DNA from: Gammaproteobacteria bacterium
GTDB lineage: Bacteria > Pseudomonadota > Gammaproteobacteria > Enterobacterales > Kangiellaceae
Direction: 5' to 3'
Assembly: GCA_002401655.1 (NCBI GenBank)
Contig: NVTT01000075.1
Span: 743 to 6,432, forward strand
Length of the DNA: 5,690 bases
This document shows positions 1 to 4,410 of this stretch, one piece after another. The notes beneath the pieces are model-generated. The model was given only the letters and a program-made list of their open reading frames with translations. It did no database searches and had not been told where the DNA came from. The position numbers and the translations under genes were made by a program. Numbering within the stretch: the first letter of the stretch is position 1; the number at the start of each line of letters is the position of its first letter.

Positions 1-837
1 ATTAATCAAACCGTCGATAATCATGGAAGAATAAAGGTGAGTGAAGAGAAAGCGCCTTTGCTAGCTTTACAAAAATCGAATTCACAAAATACAAACTCAC
101 CTAATCACGGTGATGAGCTTGATCAGTTAGCTTATTCTTTTAAACAAATGGGTGAAAGGCTATTCGAATATAATGATTATTTAGAAAAGCTAGCATCAAG
201 ACTATCCCATGAACTAAGAACCCCGATTGCAATCGTTCGATCGTCTTTAGATAATTTATTGCTTAACGAAAAAGATGAAGAGCAAATAGAAATTATCGAA
301 AGGGCACTGCATGGCAATCAACGGTTAGGCGAGATTATCTCTCGAATGAAAGATGCTTCTGGAATAAAAGAGGCCATGCAATCGGCAGTTAAAGAAGAGA
401 CAAATTTAGATGAGTTTTTAAAGTTATTTATCAAAGGCTATGAGTTGTCCTATCCTCAGGAGCGTTTTGAAATAATTATAAAAGCGAAACAGTGTCAGCA
501 TAAAATATCGAAAGACTTATTCGCTGAAATGCTTGATAAATTGATATCGAACGCGGTTTCTTTCTCCGACAAAAAACAGCCCATCAATATATCACTCGAA
601 CAAAATGAGAAGTCATTTCAGTTAAAAATAAGTAATTCAGGAACAATCATTCAAAAGAAAAACTTAAAACGCATTTTTCGTTCTCTTGTATCAATTAGAG
701 ATAAAAGTAAAAATGCTAATGCAAACTTAGGGCTAGGGCTTTATGTTGTCAAACTCATTGCGGATTTTCATCACGCTAAAATTAGGGCTGAGAATTTGCC
801 TGATGAGAGTGGCGTAGTATTTGTTCTGAGTTGGTAA
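1..837 (+). CDS. Sensor histidine kinase, C-terminal catalytic part (5' end outside window)
   Basis: This is the cytoplasmic kinase half of a two-component sensor, which autophosphorylates on histidine and passes the phosphate to a response regulator that is not in view. The frame is open to the first base, so the GTG at 37 is probably internal; 278 residues are visible. Numbering from the first codon, a HAMP-like end (about 37-60) is followed by the H-box LSHELRTPI with His70, an N-box LISNAVSFS with Asn184, a degenerate G1 box (SNSG, Asn212 where Asp is usual) and the G2 box LGLGL near 243-247. The motifs SHELRTPIAIVRSSLDNL and SLVSIRD strongly recall the kinase of the proteobacterial dedicated sortase system (PdsS type), but no sortase or regulator is visible to confirm it. 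It ends in TAA and converges on ubiG. Kinase identity is secure; the subfamily is recognised from memory. Confidence 0.93.
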   Translation: MNQTVDNHGRIKVSEEKAPLLALQKSNSQNTNSPNHGDELDQLAYSFKQMGERLFEYNDYLEKLASRLSHELRTPIAIVRSSLDNLLLNEKDEEQIEIIERALHGNQRLGEIISRMKDASGIKEAMQSAVKEETNLDEFLKLFIKGYELSYPQERFEIIIKAKQCQHKISKDLFAEMLDKLISNAVSFSDKKQPINISLEQNEKSFQLKISNSGTIIQKKNLKRIFRSLVSIRDKSKNANANLGLGLYVVKLIADFHHAKIRAENLPDESGVVFVLSW

Positions 838-1016
838 CCGAGAAAACATTGTTAATGTAGGTTGGCGTAGAGGTACGAAACCCAACAAAAATGGCCGAAC
901 GATAAAAAATATTTATTGATGAACGTTAAATTCAAACAAAACAAATTAATGTGTTATTTTAGCATCAATGTCGGGTTTCGCTACGCTCTACCCGACCTAC
1001 CAGTACTGAGTTGGTA
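826..1016. repeat. 11-bp direct repeats flanking a foldback element
   Basis: The sequence CTGAGTTGGTA occurs at 826-836 and again at 1006-1016, with 169 bp between that contain the inverted repeat 857-1000. The left copy is the last three sense codons of the histidine kinase plus the first two bases of its stop codon. After the right copy the next base is G, so removing the 169 bp and one copy would leave the same protein ending in TAG instead of TAA. This is what a target-site duplication would look like. The inverted-repeat ends are not flush with the direct repeats (20 nt on the left, 5 nt on the right), so simple transposition is not proven. Confidence 0.55.
857..1000. repeat. Foldback (MITE-like) element with about 30-bp imperfect inverted ends
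   Basis: The left arm at 857-886 starts GTAGGTTGGCGTAGAGG and the right arm at 970-1000 ends CTCTACCCGACCTAC. Reverse-complemented, the right arm matches the left with a few substitutions and one gap. The 83-nt centre is AT-rich and has no reading frame. Arms of the form GTAGGTCGGGTAGAGCGTAG are, from general knowledge, a common dispersed intergenic repeat in marine proteobacteria. A transcript would fold into a long hairpin, and the element is positioned where it could act as the 3' end of the kinase mRNA. It has no U-tract, so I do not call it a terminator. Confidence 0.7.
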
Positions 1017-1296
1017 GAAGTCTAGTGTCAAATGTCGTTCTTTTTTTACCCAAAGTAACAATGCGTAGAATATATCATGGTATAACAGAAACTTTGGATT
1101 AGCTTTGAACTTTGGTTTCGCAGCGCTGCGCTTTACTGCGAGTTACTTTTGGCCTGCGTCCCAAAAGTTTCCGCTCCCTGCTTACACTCCTTACCTACTT
1201 CCTTGTAGGCAAAGTAACCAAAAGGACGCTTTCGCTCAGTACCGCTCTTTCCTTTTTGGTTTTAGTATTAATGCGGTCAATTTAATCCGATTTGCC

Positions 1297-1347
1297 TTTG
1301 AGCCAGTCACCGCGCAATAAGAACTCGCCGATAAAGACTGGCTCAAA
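1297..1347. repeat. 12-bp perfect stem-loop
   Basis: TTTGAGCCAGTC at 1297-1308 is perfectly complementary to GACTGGCTCAAA at 1336-1347, with a 27-nt loop. The right arm is also part of the larger inverted repeat 1323-1350 / 1485-1512, so the two structures exclude each other in RNA. Two further stems compete for the same bases: 1314-1321 with 1351-1358 (GCAATAAG / CTTATTGC) and 1328-1336 with 1358-1366 (CCGATAAAG / CTTTATCGG). Confidence 0.7.
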
Positions 1348-1512
1348 CAGCTTATTGCTTTATCGGTGCCTTATGTTTTTAAACTCGCGATAAGCCGCTG
1401 GGGGGGGCGTTCGTTTTTTGACTTTGCCCGAGTGGCTTTATAGCGGACTCGTGAAATCGATGTCACTTTGGAATAGTAAAAAAACTGTCTGAGCCAGTCT
1501 TTATCGGCGAGT
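1323..1512. repeat. 28-bp near-perfect inverted repeat, 134-nt spacer, followed by T7
   Basis: The arm at 1323-1350 (ACTCGCCGATAAAGACTGG onward) is the reverse complement of 1485-1512 at 27 of 28 positions. One base after the right arm comes a run of seven T (1514-1520), so on the plus strand the shape is that of a very large intrinsic terminator. The 134-nt spacer makes efficient termination doubtful. The spacer contains an eight-G run at 1400-1407. No gene lies inside. An inverted-end mobile repeat is the simplest reading; an RNA function is speculation. Confidence 0.75.
1376..1404 (+). repeat. 29-bp direct repeat, copy 1
   Basis: Five T, AAA, two variable bases, then CGCGATAAGCC, G or A, CTGGGGG. 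It matches 1711-1739 at 26 of 29 positions. This copy runs into an eight-G homopolymer at 1400-1407. A diverged inverted relative, AGTGGCTTTATAGCG at 1431-1445, can pair with it. Confidence 0.65.
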
Positions 1513-1613
1513 CTTTTTTTGCCCAAAGTGACGCTATCAGCTAGCAAAAAAGTTAAGGCATGTTTGAACTTTCACAACATTAATGATTAGCTATATTCAA
1601 CGGAACCCTTTTG

Positions 1614-1640
1614 GTTACTTTGGGGGGTTTCCAAAGTAAC
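1614..1640. repeat. 10-bp perfect hairpin of the GTTACTTTGG family
   Basis: GTTACTTTGG (1614-1623) and CCAAAGTAAC (1631-1640) form a perfect 10-bp stem around a 7-nt loop (GGGGTTT). It is the tightest member of the repeated word in this block. No T-run follows on either strand, so a terminator role for the kinase or for ubiG is not supported. Confidence 0.7.
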
Positions 1641-1710
1641 AGAGAGTAATAGTTTGAATAAAAGTTGAAATTCACATGCTTTCAGATCTCGAATCGACTA
1701 CCCATGAGTT

Positions 1711-1739
1711 TTTTTAAATGCGCGATAAGCCACTGGGGG
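1711..1739 (+). repeat. 29-bp direct repeat, copy 2, beside the ubiG stop codon
   Basis: This is the second copy of the repeat at 1376-1404 (26 of 29 identical), with a shorter G-run of five. It lies 12 bp beyond the ubiG stop codon and so would be in the 3' untranslated part of a ubiG transcript. The two copies lie 335 bp apart and may be the ends of a composite repeat. Confidence 0.65.
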
Positions 1740-1751
1740 AACGGAGAATAT

Positions 1752-2462
1752 CTAATTTTTCCTAAAATGCATTAAATAATTAACATCAACCCCTTTATCT
1801 AATTTATAAACCTTAGTGATCGGATTATAATGCATGCCAATTATATCCTGCAATTCCAAATCACATTGCCTAGCCCAATTTGAAATTTCAGATGGTTTAA
1901 TAAATCTCTCATATTGATGAGTGCCTTTGGAAAGCATTTTTAAAATGTATTCTGCGCCAACGATTGCAAATGCAAATGCTTTAGCGGTTCGGTTGATAGT
2001 AGAAATAAAAACATCACCGCCGGGTTTTACTAATTTAGAGCAAGCCTCAATGATTGAACTTGGATCGGGCACATGTTCTAACATTTCCATGCAACAAATC
2101 GTATCAAAACCTTCGGGGTGTTTGTCTGCAATTTCTTCTGCGGTAATCAATTGGTAATCAACTTTCAAACCTGATTCCAACTGATGTAGTTTCGCTACGG
2201 AAATTTGCCCATCACCCATATCAATACCAGTGACGACCGCGCCTTTTTCTGCCAATGATTCAGCTAAAATCCCACCGCCACAGCCTATGTCGATGACTTT
2301 TTTTCCACTTACACCATTGCCTTTTTCAATAATATAATTCAATCGAAGCGGATTGATATCATGAAGTGGTTTAAACTCACTTTCTAAATCCCACCAACGT
2401 GAAGCCATATCGGAAAACTTTTTAAGTTCCGCTTTATCGATGTTTAAATTTTCGCTATTCAT
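1752..2462 (-). CDS. ubiG: Ubiquinone biosynthesis O-methyltransferase UbiG
   Basis: SAM-dependent class I methyltransferase that performs both O-methylations of ubiquinone synthesis: the polyprenyl-catechol step and the final demethylubiquinol step. It acts at the inner face of the cytoplasmic membrane. The 236 residues fit the family length (about 240). The N-terminal [20 protein letters not shown] is diagnostic of UbiG. SAM-binding motif I is VIDIGCGGG (56-64), with acidic Asp81 after the second strand in [15 protein letters not shown] and LVKPGG are motifs II and III. The segment [15 protein letters not shown] corresponds to the membrane-interacting insert, and the C-terminus carries YNPIT and GVDVNYL as in E. 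coli. Start ATG and stop TAG are clear, but no strong Shine-Dalgarno precedes the start. It lies 122 bp downstream of the deaminase in the same direction, with a foldback repeat ending 17 bp before the start codon. Confidence 0.97.
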   Translation of the reverse strand: MNSENLNIDKAELKKFSDMASRWWDLESEFKPLHDINPLRLNYIIEKGNGVSGKKVIDIGCGGGILAESLAEKGAVVTGIDMGDGQISVAKLHQLESGLKVDYQLITAEEIADKHPEGFDTICCMEMLEHVPDPSSIIEACSKLVKPGGDVFISTINRTAKAFAFAIVGAEYILKMLSKGTHQYERFIKPSEISNWARQCDLELQDIIGMHYNPITKVYKLDKGVDVNYLMHFRKN

Positions 2463-2479
2463 TCTTGTTTCGCTTTAGT

Positions 2480-2577
2480 GTAGGGTGGGCAAGTGTTGTT
2501 CTGCCCACCAAATGTTGCAACTATACTTTAGTGTTTACTATAAAAAATGTGGGCAAAAAAACACTTGCCCACCCTAC
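2480..2577. repeat. Foldback (MITE-like) element between the deaminase gene and ubiG
   Basis: GTAGGGTGGGCAAGTGTT at 2480 onward is the start of a 29-nt arm (2480-2508) that matches the reverse complement of 2549-2577 at 27 of 29 positions. The spacer is 40 nt. Each arm also contains GTGGGCA and TGCCCAC, so it can fold on itself. Its GTAGG...CCTAC ends resemble those of the element at 857-1000. It begins 7 bp after the deaminase stop codon and ends 17 bp before the ubiG start codon, so it fills nearly the whole gap. A 9-bp word CTTTAGTGT (2473-2481, 2526-2534) repeats but does not flank the element, so I see no clear target duplication. Confidence 0.8.
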
Positions 2578-2584
2578 GTTTTAC

Positions 2585-4027
2585 TCAAAGACTCTTTAAG
2601 TATGACGAAATTTTCTTTTGCCATTGCCGAGTGTTTTTAATAATGAGCGATTCATTTAAAGTCGTGAGTTGCCTATTATCTAACAAACATTTTCCTGCCA
2701 CCCAAACATGAGTCACTTGATCTCTAGAGGTCGAATAAACGACTTGAGATATTGGATCATAAACCGGTTGAGCTTCTATGCTACTTAAATCAATACTAAT
2801 AAAATCCGCTTGTTTACCTATTTCTAAAGAGCCAACTTTATCGCTGATACCTAAAGCTTTGGCTCCCCCCATTGTACCTGCATATAAACCTTGGTAAGCG
2901 GTTAATGAGGGTTGGTTATTTAAATGGGTTTCTTCAAGAATATTCACTTCACCTTCAAATTTATCATGGATCGCTCTGCTCGATAACCAAACAGCACTTT
3001 GAATTTCAGATAACATATCTAAATCATTATTACTGGCAGCGCCATCGGTTCCTATTGCGACATTAACGCCGGCATCGAGCAATTTAACAACCGGACAAAC
3101 ACCGCTAGCCAGTTTTAAATTAGATTGAGGACAATGAATAACATGAGTACCTGACTGGGCGATTTCTTCTATTTCATTATCAATTAATTGAGTCATATGA
3201 GCGGTGTTAAATTGAGGTGAAAGTAGCGCCAGTTTTGTTGCAAGTTCAAAGGGTCTTTGTTTGTGTTTTTGTAATGAGTCGTTAATTTCCGTCGGGCATT
3301 CATGTAAATGTATTTGTAAATTAATCGCTAGCTCATTGCTCAACATGACTAATTTCTCTAATGTTTGCTCGGATACACTATAAATAGCATGGGGCGCAAA
3401 ACTAAAATCGATGAGATCTAGTTGCTTAAAATCATCTCTAACTTTAAGCCCTTTACTAATACAATCTTCAGCGTCATCTGCCCAGCTAGTTTTATTTTCA
3501 ACCACCATCAAGCCAATGTTGGCCCTAATTCCCGCTTCATGCACCGCTTTAGACGCTTGATCGGGCATAAAATACATATCTTGAAAGCAAGTAGTGCCCG
3601 AGCGGAGCATTTCAGCTATGGCATGTTGGGTACCTTGATAAACGAACTCATCGCTTACAAATTTTTGCTCTAACGGGTATATGACTTGGTCTAGCCAATC
3701 CTGCAGGGATAAATTATCGTTAACCCCTCGTAAAAGTGTCATAGCGGCATGACAGTGAGCATTTACAAATCCTGGCATTAATAGACTTTGACCTAAGTTG
3801 GTTATTTCTACATTTGACTCTGTTTTTGGATAGAGGTTGTGGATGGAACTCTGCGGTATGACATCAACAATTTTATCTTTGCTAATCACCAAAGCATGAT
3901 CAATTAACAAGTCTGGTTGAATGTTAGACTGACGGGTTTCATTAGTTAAATAAATCGGCGAAGTCATGGGTAAAATCCAGTCCGCGCAGATGATTTTAAA
4001 GGTCGATTGTTCCATGTTGTTAGGCAT
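2585..4027 (-). CDS. TRZ/ATZ-type amidohydrolase, probable 5'-methylthioadenosine / S-adenosylhomocysteine deaminase
   Basis: Cytosolic metal-dependent amidohydrolase that probably deaminates the adenine ring of 5'-methylthioadenosine or S-adenosylhomocysteine, by-products of SAM use. The 480 residues show a beta-sandwich start, then NAHCH with metal ligands His91 and His93, APHAIYS with His213, IHLHE with ligand His240 and catalytic Glu243, AHMTQL with His277, HCPQSNLKLASG, and GTDGAASNNDLD with metal ligand Asp328; the sandwich closes at VWVAGK near 441-446. All key residues are present. It is about 35 residues longer than typical relatives, largely from an insertion near 24-42. Start is uncertain: ATG at 4027 or at 4015, neither with a clear Shine-Dalgarno. 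It faces gyrA divergently and precedes ubiG, an arrangement common in gammaproteobacteria. The substrate is inferred from family and context; guanine or another nucleobase deaminase activity is less likely. Confidence 0.9.
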   Translation of the reverse strand: MPNNMEQSTFKIICADWILPMTSPIYLTNETRQSNIQPDLLIDHALVISKDKIVDVIPQSSIHNLYPKTESNVEITNLGQSLLMPGFVNAHCHAAMTLLRGVNDNLSLQDWLDQVIYPLEQKFVSDEFVYQGTQHAIAEMLRSGTTCFQDMYFMPDQASKAVHEAGIRANIGLMVVENKTSWADDAEDCISKGLKVRDDFKQLDLIDFSFAPHAIYSVSEQTLEKLVMLSNELAINLQIHLHECPTEINDSLQKHKQRPFELATKLALLSPQFNTAHMTQLIDNEIEEIAQSGTHVIHCPQSNLKLASGVCPVVKLLDAGVNVAIGTDGAASNNDLDMLSEIQSAVWLSSRAIHDKFEGEVNILEETHLNNQPSLTAYQGLYAGTMGGAKALGISDKVGSLEIGKQADFISIDLSSIEAQPVYDPISQVVYSTSRDQVTHVWVAGKCLLDNRQLTTLNESLIIKNTRQWQKKISSYLKSL

Positions 4028-4114
4028 TGGCTTAAGGTTTTAATCCAGTGGTCAATATGGAGCAAATACTACCCCTATTTAGCCAAATTAACTAGGCGTA
4101 GACCCTGCTAAATA

Positions 4115-4123
4115 TGTTATAAT
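4115..4123 (+). promoter_or_regulatory. Extended -10 promoter for gyrA
   Basis: TGTTATAAT contains a perfect TATAAT (4118-4123) with TG one base upstream, the extended -10 form recognised by the housekeeping sigma factor without needing a good -35. The expected -35 position (4095-4100) is GGCGTA and does not match. Transcription would start near 4130, leaving about 280 nt before the gyrA ATG. Its location upstream of gyrA and the perfect hexamer support the call; a second start closer to the gene cannot be excluded. Confidence 0.65.
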
Positions 4124-4248
4124 TTTTGGCTTTAGTGGCAAAACTAAATAGAAGACGAGTTTAGTCTTGAATTGGTCTCAATAGGCGTCGTTTTGGTTGT
4201 TTTTTAATCAAGTTTTGGCTCGTTTAAGAAGCCCTCGGACAAGCTCCT

Positions 4249-4293
4249 AGTTGTTTAATAAAGAGTTGTTTAATAAAGAGTTGTTTAATAAAG
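4249..4293 (+). repeat. Three perfect tandem copies of a 15-bp unit in the gyrA leader
   Basis: AGTTGTTTAATAAAG is repeated three times without a mismatch (4249-4263, 4264-4278, 4279-4293). A degenerate relative, GTTTAAGAAGCCCT, lies just upstream at 4222-4235 and echoes GTTTAATAAAGCCCT at the end of the array. The block lies between the predicted transcription start and the gyrA start codon and is not part of a reading frame. Perfect identity suggests recent slippage or selection for the spacing of a bound factor. Confidence 0.9.
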
Positions 4294-4361
4294 CCCTGAC
4301 TGATTCGAATCTAGCTATTAGATAGAGTTAGTTTCGAGAATGGCGATTCAACGATTTTAAG

Positions 4362-4410
4362 AATAGTAGGATTATAACAATAGTAAGACTATAAGGAATA
4401 GTGGTTATTT
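4362..4410 (+). repeat. Loose 17-18 bp triple repeat over the gyrA ribosome-binding region
   Basis: AATAGTAGGATTATAAC (4362), AATAGTAAGACTATAAGG (4379) and AATAGTGGTTATTT (4397) are imperfect copies with a 17-18 bp period that run up to the gyrA ATG. The best Shine-Dalgarno candidate, AAGGAA at 4393-4398, lies at the junction of the second and third copies. It is 12 nt from the start codon, longer than usual. Confidence 0.5.

Larger units (their letters stand above)
1040..1532. repeat. 20-bp direct repeat pair around the hairpin block
   Basis: Positions 1040-1059 and 1513-1532 share C, seven T, A or G, CCCAAAGT, A or G, AC: 18 of 20 bases match. The second copy is also the right arm of a stem with 1462-1471 (GTCACTTTGG against CCAAAGTGAC), extended by seven A at 1478-1484 facing seven T at 1514-1520. 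The pair could mark the two edges of one composite repeat of roughly 490 bp. Confidence 0.55.
1021..1751. repeat. Gene-free, repeat-dense intergenic block
   Basis: About 730 bp between the kinase and ubiG with no credible gene. The 71-codon TTG-started frame at 1105-1320 lies across hairpin-forming sequence and is rejected. The recurring word is GTTACTTTGG and its complement CCAAAGTAAC or close variants, seen near 1050-1059 (-), 1142-1152 (+), 1211-1218 (-), 1462-1471 (+), 1523-1532 (-), 1614-1623 (+) and 1631-1640 (-). Other parts are a perfect palindrome CGCAGCGCTGCG at 1119-1130, a 7-bp stem with 8-nt loop at 1146-1167, and an AACCAAAAGG / CCTTTTTGGTT pair at 1216-1225 and 1251-1261. It looks like several noncoding repeat elements lying side by side or nested. 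This type of sequence is known in gammaproteobacteria but I cannot name a family. Confidence 0.75.
4028..4410. other. Divergent intergenic region between the deaminase gene and gyrA
   Basis: 383 bp without a credible gene. It holds the gyrA promoter (4115-4123), a long gyrA leader of about 280 nt, a triple 15-bp tandem repeat (4249-4293), a perfect palindrome GATTCGAATC (4302-4311) and a loose triple repeat starting AATAGT just before the gyrA start codon. A weak hairpin AAGAC...GTCTT sits at 4152-4168. On the minus strand TATAAC (4121 down to 4116) overlaps the gyrA -10 and has TTGCCA (4141 down to 4136) only 14 bp upstream. It is a poor but possible promoter for the deaminase gene. Confidence 0.7.

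Noticed and set aside
37..39. GTG at 37 as the true start of the histidine kinase
   Set aside because: The frame stays open to base 1 with HAMP-compatible sequence, and a sensor kinase would need upstream sensing and membrane parts, so the gene very likely begins outside the window.
1105..1320. 71-codon plus-strand reading frame between the kinase gene and ubiG
   Set aside because: It starts with TTG without a ribosome-binding site, runs through several hairpin-forming repeats and has no recognisable domain. Translations of this sort arise wherever this repeat family occurs.
1485..1520. Intrinsic terminator for the kinase transcript (28-nt arm followed by T7)
   Set aside because: The pairing arm is 134 nt away and the right arm has no strong local hairpin, so a normal terminator is not supported. 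It is kept only as a finding about structure.
1021..1751. CRISPR array
   Set aside because: The repeats are irregularly spaced, occur in both orientations and differ in length, and no cas gene is present.
1921..2157. 78-codon plus-strand frame inside ubiG
   Set aside because: It is antisense to the well-conserved ubiG coding sequence and has no protein features of its own.
2872..3673. Plus-strand frames at 2872-3066 and 3422-3673
   Set aside because: Both are antisense to the conserved amidohydrolase gene and are explained as shadows of it.
4340..4360. Six-codon leader frame (ATG at 4340 to TAA at 4358) upstream of gyrA
   Set aside because: It is too short, has no clear ribosome-binding site and no codon pattern suggesting attenuation; chance is the best explanation.
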